Shown here in pieces: positions 25,836-34,632 of a DNA stretch of 64,000 bases; within the stretch, counting starts at the first letter, position 1; every line of letters begins with the position of its first letter. Source of the stretch: Nocardiopsis alborubida (GTDB lineage Bacteria; Actinomycetota; Actinomycetes; Streptosporangiales; Streptosporangiaceae); NCBI RefSeq assembly GCF_012396365.1, contig NZ_JAAXPG010000003.1, positions 124,001-188,000 of the forward strand, given 5' to 3'. Under the pieces are notes generated by a model. That model saw only the letters and a program-made list of their open reading frames with translations, searched no databases and had not been told where the DNA came from. The translations under genes and the position numbers were made by a program.

Positions 25836-26168
25836 ATGAGAACGATGTCGCTGGCGGAGGCCAGGCACAACCTGTCACAGATCGTCGACGAGGTGGAGGG
25901 GACACACGAGGCGGTCACCACCACCCGCGACGGCAGGCCCAGCGTCGTGGTGGTCTGCGTGGACGACTACAGGACGGTGACGGGAACCCTCGCTCTCCTG
26001 AGCGGGCGGCAGGAACGGGAACGGCTCAGTTCCCACGGAGTCCGGCGTCCTCCGGTTCCTCCCGGACGACACGGCGCATCACCTGGGACAGCAGATCGAG
26101 GTGTCCGGGATCGGGCTGTGCGGTCCGCCCCTCCAGCTCCAAGTGCTCCTCGATCCAACGGCGCATGA
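25836..26168 (+). CDS. Phd/YefM-type antitoxin, altered C-terminal tail
   Basis: This 110-codon frame has a typical Phd/YefM DNA-binding first 60 residues (MSLAEARHNLSQIVDEVEGT, then TRDGRPSVVVVCVDDY). After about residue 66 the protein turns into a Pro/Arg-rich tail unlike the family, where a toxin-binding helix is expected. That tail overlaps the convergent RHH gene by 143 bases. No toxin gene follows. It looks like a solitary or decayed antitoxin whose 3' end was replaced when the neighbouring module arrived. It could still act as a repressor. Confidence 0.65.
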   Translation: MRTMSLAEARHNLSQIVDEVEGTHEAVTTTRDGRPSVVVVCVDDYRTVTGTLALLSGRQERERLSSHGVRRPPVPPGRHGASPGTADRGVRDRAVRSAPPAPSAPRSNGA

Positions 26169-26370
26169 GCGCGGTCGGCTTCACGTCCCGGGCCGCGGCG
26201 ACCTCGCGGACCCGGTTCATCGTGTGCTTGGGCAGACGGATCGGGGACACGACCATGACCCGGTCCCCGGGCTCCGGATCGTGCCGTTCCAGTTCGGCCG
26301 CCTCGATGTCCTCGCTGATGTCGTGTTCACCGTAGTACTCGGCTAGTTCGTCGAGTTGCCTGTTATCCAT
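26026..26370 (-). CDS. Ribbon-helix-helix-like antitoxin
   Basis: This 114-residue protein has an acidic N-terminal half (LAEYYGEHDISEDIEAAELE). A CopG/RHH-like segment follows: VSPIRLPKHTMNRVREVAAARDVKPTALMRRWIEEHL at about 45-80. Such proteins bind operator DNA as dimers and neutralise a partner toxin through the other half. It starts five bases after the stop of the BrnT-like gene; both ATG at 26370 and an overlapping GTG are possible starts. Toxin-first order with an RHH antitoxin matches BrnT-BrnA modules. Confidence 0.78.
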   Translation of the reverse strand: MDNRQLDELAEYYGEHDISEDIEAAELERHDPEPGDRVMVVSPIRLPKHTMNRVREVAAARDVKPTALMRRWIEEHLELEGRTAQPDPGHLDLLSQVMRRVVREEPEDAGLRGN

Positions 26371-26375
26371 GATCG

Positions 26376-26639
26376 TCACACCTTCCGTTGAAACGTCCTC
26401 CGCTCCTCGGAGGTCATATCCCGGGCGGTTACCACGTACCAGGAACGGTGGTGTCCGATCGACTCCGCAAGGACGACCGTCAGACAACTTCCACCGTGGG
26501 TCCGTCCGAGCAGGATGGTGGTTCCCTCGCGCCCGGCGAACGTCCAGTGGGGGAATCCGACCGCTTCCTCGACCTCCTGCGGAGAGACTCCACGGCGGGC
26601 GATGTGCGCTTCGTTGGCGTCCGTCCAGTGAATTCCCAT
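26376..26639 (-). CDS. BrnT-like toxin
   Basis: This 87-residue protein has the pattern of small RNase toxins of the BrnT kind. The opening is WTDANEAHIARRGVSPQEVEEAV, the middle beta-rich part is TTILLGRTHGGSCLTVVL, and the end is WYVVTARDMTSEERRTF. BrnT toxins cut RNA and are held by an antitoxin made from the next gene, which fits the layout here. The start is taken at ATG 26639 (GTG two codons earlier is possible). There is no ribosome binding site, so a leaderless message is likely. An inverted repeat lies 17 bases upstream. The family call rests on motif resemblance alone. Confidence 0.65.
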   Translation of the reverse strand: MGIHWTDANEAHIARRGVSPQEVEEAVGFPHWTFAGREGTTILLGRTHGGSCLTVVLAESIGHHRSWYVVTARDMTSEERRTFQRKV

Positions 26640-26655
26640 GTTCACGATGGGTAAC

Positions 26656-26672
26656 GTAGTACCTCGTAATAC
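26656..26672. promoter_or_regulatory. Candidate toxin-antitoxin operator
   Basis: The 17-base inverted repeat GTAGTAC-CTC-GTAATAC (six of seven positions paired) lies 17 bases upstream of the toxin start in an AT-richer patch. The position fits autorepression by the RHH antitoxin. Confidence 0.5.
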
Positions 26673-26866
26673 GCCGAGTGGGCGTTGTCGAGGTCTGTTC
26701 GCAAGCCCGCGGAGGGAGGCGCGGCCCGGCGTGTGCTGGGCCACACACCCCTTGTGTCAGTGGGGGACCCGCGGACGTGGCACCCTTGGTTCGTGCGGAA
26801 CCCGGACACGCTGGGCGTGGCGGGGCCCGCGCGGACCACGAGGAGCGACGAGCAGGGGAGCCGGAC

Positions 26867-27814
26867 GTGCGGCGATGGGACGGGCTGGAGGGCGTTCCCT
26901 CCGGGTGGGGGCGCTCCGTGGTGGCGGTCGGCGTGTTCGACGGGGTGCACCGTGGCCACCAGGCCATCCTGGAGACCGCGGTCGGACACGGGCGCGAGCT
27001 CGGCCTCCCGGTGGCCGTGGTGACCTTCGACCCCCACCCCCAGACGGTGCTGCGCGGTACCACGCCGCCGGTGCTCACCCCCCTGGAACGGCGGGTGGAG
27101 CTGCTGGCCGGGTACGGCGCCGACGCCGTGTGCGTCCTGCCCTTCACCAAGGACCTGTCCTCCCTGACCCCGGAGGAGTTCGTCCAGCGCGTCCTGGTCG
27201 ACCGCCTGCACGCCGCGGCCGTGGTCGTGGGCGAGGACTTCCGCTTCGGCCACCGCGCCGCGGGCGACGTCGCCGCGCTGGCCGCGCTGGGCGCCGAGTA
27301 CGGCTTCACCGCCGACGGGGTCGCGCTGGTCGCGGACGGCGACACCATCACCTCCACGCGCGTGCGCGGGCTGCTCGCCGAGGGCGACGTGGCCGGGGCC
27401 GCCGAGCTGCTGGGCCGCCCGCACCGGGTCGGGGGCGAGGTCGTGCACGGCGCCGCGCGCGGCCGCGAACTGCTGGGCTTCCCCACCGCCAACATGGACC
27501 TGCTCCCCGACACCGCCGTCCCCGGCGACGGCGTCTACGCGGGCTGGCTCCACCGCTCCGAGCCCGTCGCCGGGCAGGAGTCGCGCTGGCCCGCCGCCAT
27601 CTCCGTGGGCAGCAACCCCACGTTCGACGGCGCCGAGCGCACGGTGGAGGCCTACGCCCTGGACCGCGACGACCTGGACCTGTACGGACTGCGCATGACG
27701 GTGGACTTCACGGTGCACATCCGCGGTCAGGAGCGCTTCGACAGCATCGACGAGCTGATCGTCGCCATGCGCCGCGACGTCGACCGCTGCCGCGAGGTCC
27801 TGCGCGCCGGGTAG
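26867..27814 (+). CDS. ribF: Bifunctional riboflavin kinase/FAD synthetase
   Basis: This 315-residue enzyme makes FMN from riboflavin and then FAD. The N-terminal FMN adenylyltransferase domain has VGVFDGVHRGHQAIL (residues 21-35), the TFDPHPQTVL motif and TSTRVRGLLAEGDV. The C-terminal kinase domain has GRELLGFPTANMD with its Mg/ATP-binding PTAN, followed by YAGW and VGSNPTFDG. The GTG at 26867 has GGGGAG six bases upstream; longer readings in frame are low-complexity. It resumes the conserved block after the insert, with rpsO and pnp downstream. Confidence 0.96.
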   Translation: MRRWDGLEGVPSGWGRSVVAVGVFDGVHRGHQAILETAVGHGRELGLPVAVVTFDPHPQTVLRGTTPPVLTPLERRVELLAGYGADAVCVLPFTKDLSSLTPEEFVQRVLVDRLHAAAVVVGEDFRFGHRAAGDVAALAALGAEYGFTADGVALVADGDTITSTRVRGLLAEGDVAGAAELLGRPHRVGGEVVHGAARGRELLGFPTANMDLLPDTAVPGDGVYAGWLHRSEPVAGQESRWPAAISVGSNPTFDGAERTVEAYALDRDDLDLYGLRMTVDFTVHIRGQERFDSIDELIVAMRRDVDRCREVLRAG

Positions 27815-28070
27815 GGGCGGGGAGACCCCGCCCACGCCCGGCCACGGCCCGCCACCTCGCGGTCTGCGGTAGGCTGATCGTTGTCCACGTGTGCCCACGG
27901 CCGGTCGCCTCCGCGCTACCGCCGCCGGGGGAGCGCGGCGCACCCACGCCGTCGGCGGCGGGCCGCGCACCACACGCGACGGTGACTGTTCGTACGCGCG
28001 GTCACCGCGTCTGATCCCGGTCACGCGCCGGGCTCCACACCGCGTACCGACTTTCTAGCGAAGGAGCGTC

Positions 28071-28340
28071 GTGTCGATCGACACCGCCACCAAAGAGAAG
28101 ATCATCGCCGAGTACGCCACCGGCGAGGGTGACACCGGTTCCCCCGAGGTCCAGGTCGCGCTGCTCACGCACCGCATCACCGAGCTGACCGAGCACCTCA
28201 AGGGCCACAAGCACGACCACCACAGCCGCCGCGGTCTGCTGCTGATGGTCGGTCGCCGCCGCCGTCTGCTCAAGTACATCGCCAAGCAGGACATCACCCG
28301 TTACCGCTCGCTCATCGAGCGCCTGGGCCTGCGCCGCTAG
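28071..28340 (+). CDS. rpsO: 30S ribosomal protein S15
   Basis: This 89-residue S15 binds the 16S rRNA central domain early in 30S assembly. The full family pattern is present: [56 protein letters not shown] and [11 protein letters not shown]. The GTG start has AAGGAGCGTC upstream. A terminator at 28476-28507 follows, so rpsO can be expressed apart from pnp. S15 often represses its own message, but I cannot identify a clear pseudoknot here. Confidence 0.98.
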   Translation: MSIDTATKEKIIAEYATGEGDTGSPEVQVALLTHRITELTEHLKGHKHDHHSRRGLLLMVGRRRRLLKYIAKQDITRYRSLIERLGLRR

Positions 28341-28771
28341 CAGAGTCTTCGGCGGCGCCCTCGGCGCTCGCCTCGCTCCGCCCCGTTCGGGGCGCCGCAG
28401 TACCGGGTTCCCGCCCACGCCCGGCCCGTCCCTCACTGACGGCCCGGTCCGGGCGATCCGGTGCGCCCCGAACCGGCGGGAGTGGCTTCGGCGGCTCCCG
28501 CTTTGTTAGTAAGGTGTGACGCGACGGTGGTCACACACCGCCGTCCACCCTAATTCCACAGTGAGAACCACCCGCTCCCACCCCGGCGCAGAGCCGGGGC
28601 CGGTCCTCGGTAGTGGTCCCCGGACATTCCCGCGAGGGCATGCCGTGGGCTTCGATCGATGACCGGCCGTCATCAACTCCGGGGCACGGACGCGGGAAAA
28701 GAACAACGAGCGTCGGCACACCTTCCGTGCCCGGCGCCGCGAACGCGAACACGTGTAGTAGGAGGTCGCCC
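28341..28771 (+). promoter_or_regulatory. rpsO-pnp intergenic region with hairpins and pnp promoter region
   Basis: This 431-base gap has no gene. A first structured part pairs GCGGCGCC (28352-28359) with GGCGCCGC (28391-28398) and has an inner CGCCCC/GGGGCG hairpin. A terminator follows at 28476-28507. The last 250 bases should hold the pnp promoter and leader, where other bacteria have RNase-cleaved hairpins that mediate pnp autocontrol. AGGAGG (28759-28764) is the pnp ribosome binding site. Confidence 0.5.
28476..28507 (+). terminator. Terminator after rpsO
   Basis: The stem GCGGGAG (28476-28482) with CTCCCGC (28495-28501) has an inner GC/GC around a TTCG tetraloop and is followed by TTTGTT. 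Confidence 0.7.
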
Positions 28772-31084
28772 ATGGAGGGCGTGTACTCGGCCGAAGCCGT
28801 CATCGACAACGGCTCCTTCGGCACCCGCACCATCCGCTTCGAGACCGGTCGCCTGGCCCGCCAGGCCGCCGGATCGGCCACGGTGTACCTGGACGACGAG
28901 ACCGTCGTCCTGTCCGCCACCACCGCCTCGAAGCGTCCCAAGGACAACCTCGACTTCTTCCCCCTGACGGTGGACGTCGAGGAGCGCATGTACGCCGCGG
29001 GCCGCATCCCCGGCTCCTTCTTCCGGCGTGAGGGGCGTCCCTCCGAGGACGCCATCCTCACCTGCCGCCTGATCGACCGGCCGCTGCGCCCGTCGTTCCG
29101 CAAGGGCCTGCGCAACGAGATCCAGATCGTCGAGACGATCCTGGCCCTGCACCCCGAGCACCTGTACGACGTCGTCGCCATCAACGCGGCCTCGATGTCC
29201 ACCCAGATCGCCGGGCTGCCCTTCTCCGGCCCGATCGGCGGCGTGCGCGTCGCCCTCATCGACGGCCAGTGGGTGGGCTTCCCGACCCACGCCGAGCTGG
29301 AGAACGCCACCTTCGACATGGTGGTCGCCGGTCGCGTCCTGGAGGACGGCGACGTCGCCATCATGATGGTGGAGGCCGAGTCCACGGTCCGCACCCTCAA
29401 GCTGGTCGCCGAGGGGGCCGTCGGCCCCAACGAGCAGACCGTCGCCGAGGGCCTGGAGGCCGCCAAGCCCTTCATCAAGGTCCTGTGCAAGGCCCAGCAG
29501 GCCGTCGCCGACCAGGCCAGCCGCGAGCAGGGCGAGTTCCCGATCTTCCTCGACTACGAGGACGACGCGTACGCCGCCGTCGAGGGCGCCGTCCGCGAGG
29601 AGCTGTCCAAGGCGCTCACCATCGCGGACAAGCAGGACCGCGAGACCGAGCTGGACCGCGTCAAGGCCTCGGCCGCCGAGAAGCTCGCCGAGGACTTCGA
29701 GGGCCGCGAGAAGGAGATCGGCGCCGCCTTCCGCTCGCTGAGCAAGCAGCTCATGCGCGAGCGCGTGCTGCGCGACGGGATCCGCATCGACGGCCGCGGG
29801 CCCAAGGACATCCGCCAGCTGAGCGCCGAGGTCGGCATCCTGCCGCGGGTGCACGGCTCGGCCCTCTTCGAGCGCGGCGAGACCCAGATCATGGGTGTCA
29901 CCACGCTCAACATGCTGCGCATGGAGCAGACGGTTGACACGCTCAACCCGGACAAGACCAAGCGCTACATGCACAACTACAACTTCCCGCCCTACTCCAC
30001 CGGTGAGACCGGTCGGGTGGGCTCGCCCAAGCGGCGCGAGATCGGGCACGGCGCCCTCGCCGAGCGCGCCCTGCTCCCGGTCCTGCCCGCCCGCGAGGAG
30101 TTCCCCTACGCCATCCGGCAGGTGTCGGAGGCCCTGGGCTCCAACGGCTCCACCTCGATGGGCTCGGTCTGCGCCTCCACCATGTCCCTGATGGCGGCCG
30201 GCGTGCCCCTCAAGGAGATGGTGTCGGGCATCGCCATGGGCCTGATCAGCGAGGGCGACGAGTTCGTCACCCTCACCGACATCCTGGGCGCCGAGGACGC
30301 GTTCGGCGACATGGACTTCAAGGTCGCCGGTACCCGTGAGCTCATCACGGCCCTCCAGCTGGACACCAAGCTCGACGGCATCCCCGCCGAGCAGCTGGCG
30401 CTCGCGCTCCAGCAGGCCCGCGGTGCCCGCCTGGCCATCCTCGACGTCATGCAGGAGGCCATCGAGCGTCCGGCCGAGATGAGCCCGAACGCTCCGCGCA
30501 TCCTCACCGTCAAGGTCCCGGTGGAGAAGATCGGCGAGGTCATCGGCCCCAAGGGCAAGATGATCAACTCGATCCAGGACGACACCGGCGCCGAGATCAC
30601 CATCGAGGACGACGGCACGATCTACATCGGCGCCACCGACGGCCCCTCCGCCGAGGCCGCGCGGGACACGATCAACCAGATCGCCAACCCGACGATGCCC
30701 GAGGTCGGCGACCGCTACCTGGGCACCGTCGTCAAGACGACCACGTTCGGCGCGTTCGTGTCGCTGCTGCCCGGCAAGGACGGCCTGCTGCACATCTCGC
30801 AGATCCGCAAGCTGCACGGCGGCAAGCGGATCGAGAACCTCGACGACGTGATCAGCATCGGCGAGAAGATCCAGGTCGAGATCCGCGAGATCGACGACCG
30901 CGGCAAGTTGTCGCTGGCCCCGGTCGAGGTCGTGGAGGCCGAGGCGGCCCAGGCCGCCCCGGCGGCTCCCGCAGCCGAGGACGAGGACTCCTCGGCCGAG
31001 GACGAGGGCGGCGACAAGAACGGCGGGGACGCCCCGCGCCGTCGCCGCCGCCGCAGCTCGGGCGGGCGCTCGGAGAACACCTGA
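28772..31084 (+). CDS. pnp: Polyribonucleotide nucleotidyltransferase (PNPase)
   Basis: This 770-residue phosphorolytic 3'-5' exoribonuclease (in streptomycetes also the poly(A)-tailing enzyme and a guanosine pentaphosphate synthetase, GpsI) has two RNase PH-like domains. They are separated by a helical linker, and motifs such as [24 protein letters not shown] and [12 protein letters not shown] are visible. The C-terminal KH domain ([17 protein letters not shown]) and S1 domain ([20 protein letters not shown]) follow, then an acidic and Arg-rich tail. The ATG at 28772 is seven bases after AGGAGG. It ends in a very strong hairpin. Confidence 0.98.
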   Translation: MEGVYSAEAVIDNGSFGTRTIRFETGRLARQAAGSATVYLDDETVVLSATTASKRPKDNLDFFPLTVDVEERMYAAGRIPGSFFRREGRPSEDAILTCRLIDRPLRPSFRKGLRNEIQIVETILALHPEHLYDVVAINAASMSTQIAGLPFSGPIGGVRVALIDGQWVGFPTHAELENATFDMVVAGRVLEDGDVAIMMVEAESTVRTLKLVAEGAVGPNEQTVAEGLEAAKPFIKVLCKAQQAVADQASREQGEFPIFLDYEDDAYAAVEGAVREELSKALTIADKQDRETELDRVKASAAEKLAEDFEGREKEIGAAFRSLSKQLMRERVLRDGIRIDGRGPKDIRQLSAEVGILPRVHGSALFERGETQIMGVTTLNMLRMEQTVDTLNPDKTKRYMHNYNFPPYSTGETGRVGSPKRREIGHGALAERALLPVLPAREEFPYAIRQVSEALGSNGSTSMGSVCASTMSLMAAGVPLKEMVSGIAMGLISEGDEFVTLTDILGAEDAFGDMDFKVAGTRELITALQLDTKLDGIPAEQLALALQQARGARLAILDVMQEAIERPAEMSPNAPRILTVKVPVEKIGEVIGPKGKMINSIQDDTGAEITIEDDGTIYIGATDGPSAEAARDTINQIANPTMPEVGDRYLGTVVKTTTFGAFVSLLPGKDGLLHISQIRKLHGGKRIENLDDVISIGEKIQVEIREIDDRGKLSLAPVEVVEAEAAQAAPAAPAAEDEDSSAEDEGGDKNGGDAPRRRRRRSSGGRSENT

Positions 31085-31094
31085 TCCTGACCGA

Positions 31095-31133
31095 CGCCGG
31101 GGCGGCCGCACCTTGGGTGCGGCCGCCCCGGCG
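31095..31133 (+). terminator. Hairpin between pnp and the M16 peptidase gene
   Basis: Perfect 18-base arms (31095-31112 with 31116-31133) surround a TTG loop. This is the strongest hairpin in the block. No T-run follows; it may protect the pnp message or limit readthrough. Confidence 0.8.
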
Positions 31134-31197
31134 CGTATCCTCGGCCGGAACCGCCGGGTGGACCGGCCGCCGACGTCCCGACGAAGAAGAAGGATCC

Positions 31198-32532
31198 ATG
31201 AGCTCTGTCCCCATCGCCGCCGAGCAGGACCCGGGCACGACCGTGACGCTGCTGGAGCCGGACGGCGGTACCGGACTGGTGCGCCGCACGGTGCTGCCCG
31301 GCGGCCTGCGCGTGGTCACCGAGACCGTGCCGGGCGTGCGCTCCGCCGCGTTCGGGATCTCGGCGACCACGGGTTCCCGTGACGAGGACTCCGCGCACGC
31401 GGGTTCGGCGCACTTCCTGGAGCACCTGCTGTTCAAGGGGACCAAGGAGCGCTCGGCGCTGGAGATCTCCGCGCTGCTGGACGGTGTGGGCGCCGACCAC
31501 AACGCCTACACCACCAAGGAGCACACCTGCTACTACGCGAAGGTGCTCGACCGCGACCTGCCGCTGGCCGTCGACGTCGTCGGTGACATGGTGGCCAACT
31601 CGGTGCTCGACGAGGGCGAGGTGGAGACCGAGCGGGGCGTGATCCTGGAGGAGATCGCCATGTACGAGGACGAGCCCGCCGACCTGGTGGACGACGTCTT
31701 CGCGGCGCACTTCTTCGGCGACACGCCGCTGGGACGACCGATCCTGGGCACCACCGACAGCATCGAGGCGCTCTCCCGGGACCGCATCGCCGAGCAGTAC
31801 CGCGACGCCTACGTGCCCGGTGAGCTGATCGTGACCGCCGCGGGCAGCCTGGACCACGACCGGGTGGTGGAGCAGGTCCGCAGGCTGTTCGCCGAGCACT
31901 CGGCCGCCGCGGGGGACGCCCGCCCCGCGCGTCCCCGCATCGGCGGCTCCCCGGTCACCACCTACGGCGGCACGGTCGTGCAGCCGCGCGAGACCGAGCA
32001 GGCGCACATCATCCTGGGGTCGGAGGGGCTGCGGCGCACCGACCCGCGGTGGTACGCGCTGCGGCTGCTCAGCGCCGCCCTGGGCGGTGGGATGTCCTCC
32101 CGCCTGTTCCAGGAGGTGCGTGAGAAGCGCGGCCTGGCCTACGCGGTGCACGCCTACAACGCCGACTACGCCGACACCGGCAGCTTCCAGATCTACGCTG
32201 GCTGCCTGCCGGAGAAGGCCGACGAGGTCATCGGGGTGTGCCGCGAGGAGCTGGCGAAGGTGGCCGCCTCGGGCATCACCGAGGAGGAGCTGACCCGCGC
32301 CAAGGGCCAGATCCAGGGATCGCTGGTACTGGGCAGCGAGGGCACCAACGCGCGGATGGGGCGGCTGCTCTCGCACGAGCTGAACCGGCCCGGGCACTAC
32401 TCGATCGACGAGAGCCTGGCGCTGTTCGACGCGGTGACCGGCGCTGAGGTGGCCGAGGTGGCCGCCGACCTGCTGTCGCGGCCGCGCGCGCTGGCCGTGA
32501 TCGGCCCCTACGCGGCCGACAGGGTCTTCTGA
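31198..32532 (+). CDS. M16-family zinc metallopeptidase
   Basis: This 444-residue peptidase of the pitrilysin/mitochondrial-processing-peptidase type has the inverted zinc motif HFLEH at 72-76 and a distal Glu in the ERGVILEEIAMYEDEP segment near 145. The second, inactive half has MSSRLFQEVREKRGLAYAV. Its place directly after pnp is conserved in actinomycetes. It is cytoplasmic by sequence (no signal peptide). Substrates are not known. The ATG at 31198 follows AAGAAGGA. A 55-base palindromic element begins 60 bases after its stop. Confidence 0.92.
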   Translation: MSSVPIAAEQDPGTTVTLLEPDGGTGLVRRTVLPGGLRVVTETVPGVRSAAFGISATTGSRDEDSAHAGSAHFLEHLLFKGTKERSALEISALLDGVGADHNAYTTKEHTCYYAKVLDRDLPLAVDVVGDMVANSVLDEGEVETERGVILEEIAMYEDEPADLVDDVFAAHFFGDTPLGRPILGTTDSIEALSRDRIAEQYRDAYVPGELIVTAAGSLDHDRVVEQVRRLFAEHSAAAGDARPARPRIGGSPVTTYGGTVVQPRETEQAHIILGSEGLRRTDPRWYALRLLSAALGGGMSSRLFQEVREKRGLAYAVHAYNADYADTGSFQIYAGCLPEKADEVIGVCREELAKVAASGITEEELTRAKGQIQGSLVLGSEGTNARMGRLLSHELNRPGHYSIDESLALFDAVTGAEVAEVAADLLSRPRALAVIGPYAADRVF

Positions 32533-32592
32533 CCGGCTGACCGGCTGACCGGAAGTGTCGCCGGTGTGACGCATGATGCTCTGACCTGCGCT

Positions 32593-32647
32593 GATCTTGT
32601 ACCTATAGCGAGGTTGGGCGCTCGATACTCGCTATGAGTACAAGATC
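32593..32647. repeat. Intergenic palindromic element, copy A
   Basis: The 20-base arms (32593-32612 and 32628-32647) match at 18 positions around a 15-base loop (outer arm GATCTTGTAC). It lies between the converging M16 and sigma-factor genes. Copies B and C of the same sequence are at 44539 and 52767. It could be a bidirectional terminator or a short mobile or REP-like element. Confidence 0.85.
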
Positions 32648-32767
32648 ACGGTGTGTGGGGCGGGCCCGCGGGTCCTCTCCGGCCACAGCGTTCCGGAAGT
32701 TCTCTCGTCCGAGGCCCCGGGCCGCCCGCGCACGCGGAGCGGCCCGGGGCCTCGGCGCGTCCCGTCC

Positions 32768-33523
32768 TCAGGCGGTGAGCCCGCGCACCAGGTCGCCGCG
32801 GGCCCGGGCGACCCGCGAGCGGATCGTGCCCACGGGCACGTCCATCAGCCGGGCGGCCTCGGCGTAGGACAGGCCCTCCACCTGGGTGAGGACGAACGCC
32901 TGCCGCCGTTCGGCCGCGAGGCCGTCCAGCAGGCAGAGCAGGGCCACGTGCTCGTCGAACCGGACGGTCCGGGCGGGCAGCAGGTCCCAGTCGGCGGGGT
33001 GCACGCAGTCGGGGCGGGCCGCGTCGCGGCGGTAGCGGTCGGCGACGGTGTTGCGGGCGATGGCCAGCAGCCAGGTCCGTGCCGGGGCGCGTCCGGCGAA
33101 CCGCGGCAGGCCGCGCAGGGCCCGCAGGTAGGTCTCCTGGCTGAGCTCCTCGACGCGGTCGGGGTGGACCCTGCGGGCGATGTAGCGGGCGACGTCGGGG
33201 CGGGTGCGCCGGACGAACGCGTCGAGCGCGGCGGCCGAGCCCTCGCGTGCGGCGAGCGCCAGCCGGTCGAGTTCGCCGTCCCGCTCACGGCGGCGCCCGT
33301 CCGCGTGCGGGGACTCCTCCGAACGGGTCGTCTCCTCCGGGTGAGCGGACTCCTCCGAGCGGGTGGGTCTCTCCCGGTGTGCGGGCTCCTCCTCCGCGCC
33401 CGGTGCGGGGGACCGTTGCGGGTCGGTGCGGTGGTCGCGCCACGAGCGGCGCGCAGGGCGGTCGGGGTGGGAACGGCGCGCCCGTGCCGGGCGCTGCTCC
33501 TGGAAGACGGTGTCGGTGGGCAT
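32768..33523 (-). CDS. ECF-family RNA polymerase sigma factor
   Basis: This 251-residue ECF sigma factor has an unusual Arg/Ser/Glu-rich N-terminal extension of about 85 residues with repeated RSEES motifs. Region 2 follows (ALDAFVRRTRPDVARYIARRVH, then VEELSQETYLRALRGL), then region 4 (RQAFVLTQVEGLSYAEAARLMDVPVGTIRSRVARAR). The ATG at 33523 has GGAG at good spacing. No anti-sigma gene is recognisable. It stands at the 3' end of the membrane protein-DyP-PCuAC genes on the same strand, a cluster linked to copper handling in streptomycetes, so it may control that set. Confidence 0.88.
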   Translation of the reverse strand: MPTDTVFQEQRPARARRSHPDRPARRSWRDHRTDPQRSPAPGAEEEPAHRERPTRSEESAHPEETTRSEESPHADGRRRERDGELDRLALAAREGSAAALDAFVRRTRPDVARYIARRVHPDRVEELSQETYLRALRGLPRFAGRAPARTWLLAIARNTVADRYRRDAARPDCVHPADWDLLPARTVRFDEHVALLCLLDGLAAERRQAFVLTQVEGLSYAEAARLMDVPVGTIRSRVARARGDLVRGLTA

Positions 33524-33869
33524 CGGTGCTCCGGGTTCCGGCGTGCACCAGCGGCCCGGCGGCCGGCGGCCTCGGGCGGTGGTGCACGCGGTGACGGGAG
33601 CGTGCGCGGCCGGTCCCCTGCGGGGGACCGGATCCGGGCACGCGGGGACCGGGCGCGCCTCCGGACGCCCGCGCGGGGCGCGGCGGTGCGGAGGTCGCGG
33701 CGGGGAGGCGCTGACCCGGACACCCGTGTCCGCTCGGGCGGAGCCGAGGCCGCGCGGCCGGTTCGCCCGTGGGCGCGGCGCGGCGCGGGGCAGCCCAGGG
33801 CTGGTCCTCGCGGACGTCACCGTCGCGGTGGGAGGCGGCTCGGGAGCGCGGGCGCGGGTAGGGCTCGGG
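33524..33869. other. Upstream region of the sigma-factor gene
   Basis: This 346-base gap has no credible gene. A 10-base inverted repeat, GCGTGCACCA (33541-33550) with TGGTGCACGC (33580-33589), encloses a foldable GC-rich loop. It lies 18 bases upstream of the sigma-factor start. It could be an operator or a leader structure. Confidence 0.45.
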
Positions 33870-34499
33870 TCAGCGACCCGGGGCGTGTTCGTGGACGCCG
33901 ACCGCCGCGCGGCGGTGCGGGTGCCGGTCGAACACGGCCTGTGCCGCGGGCGGTCCCCTCAGGACCAGGCTGTGCCGAAGGTAGGGCGCGGCCGGGGCGG
34001 GTGTCTCGCGCTCGGGGAGCGGGGCCGGGGGCACCCGCTCGGGCACCGGTCTCGGGACCACGAGCACCAGGACGGGCAGCAGCGCGGCGGCGGCCAGGCG
34101 CAGGTAGGCGAAGAGCGCCGCCTCGCCCTGGCGCAGCCACCAGGCGCACACGGCGCCCGCCACGAGGTGGGCGAGGAGCATCTCGGCGCCGCCCGAGGCG
34201 GCCTCCACGGAGGCGGGGTCGGCCGCGTGGGCGCCGTGGGCGCCCGCCGCCTGGGCCGTGGAGAACACCAGGTGCAGGGCCAGCTGGCCCCACGCCATCC
34301 ATCCGGCGATCGCGCCGAGTCCGCGTTCGCGGCCGGTCGCGGCCCAGGCGGAGGCGTAGACCAGGGCGGCGCCGACGAGCAGCCCGCCCAGCGGGACGGC
34401 GTGCTCGGAGGACAGCGCGTGGCCGCCCACGGACACGGCGGAGCACACCGAGGCGAACACCCCGGCGCGGGCCGCGCGCAGGGGTGGCCGCTCCGTCAT
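33870..34499 (-). CDS. Multi-pass membrane protein of unknown function
   Basis: This 209-residue protein has about five hydrophobic helices between residues 8 and 150 and a basic, Pro-rich cytoplasmic tail. A His-containing stretch between helices (AAGAHGAHAADP) could touch metal. It lies between the DyP-peroxidase gene and the sigma-factor gene on the same strand. The setting suggests a part in copper or haem-peroxidase physiology, but the sequence is not informative enough to name it. The ATG at 34499 is the first plausible start. Confidence 0.72.
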   Translation of the reverse strand: MTERPPLRAARAGVFASVCSAVSVGGHALSSEHAVPLGGLLVGAALVYASAWAATGRERGLGAIAGWMAWGQLALHLVFSTAQAAGAHGAHAADPASVEAASGGAEMLLAHLVAGAVCAWWLRQGEAALFAYLRLAAAALLPVLVLVVPRPVPERVPPAPLPERETPAPAAPYLRHSLVLRGPPAAQAVFDRHPHRRAAVGVHEHAPGR

Positions 34500-34632
34500 G
34501 GGTTCATCGTCGCACCCGTTCCGGGTCCCCGCCCAGGGGGGTGGGCCGACCCGCGGACCGTGTTCGCGGGAGGAGGCGCTCCCTCCGCCTCATGCGGCCC
34601 GGCGGTCGGATCCGGCCGCCGGGGCCGAAGCC

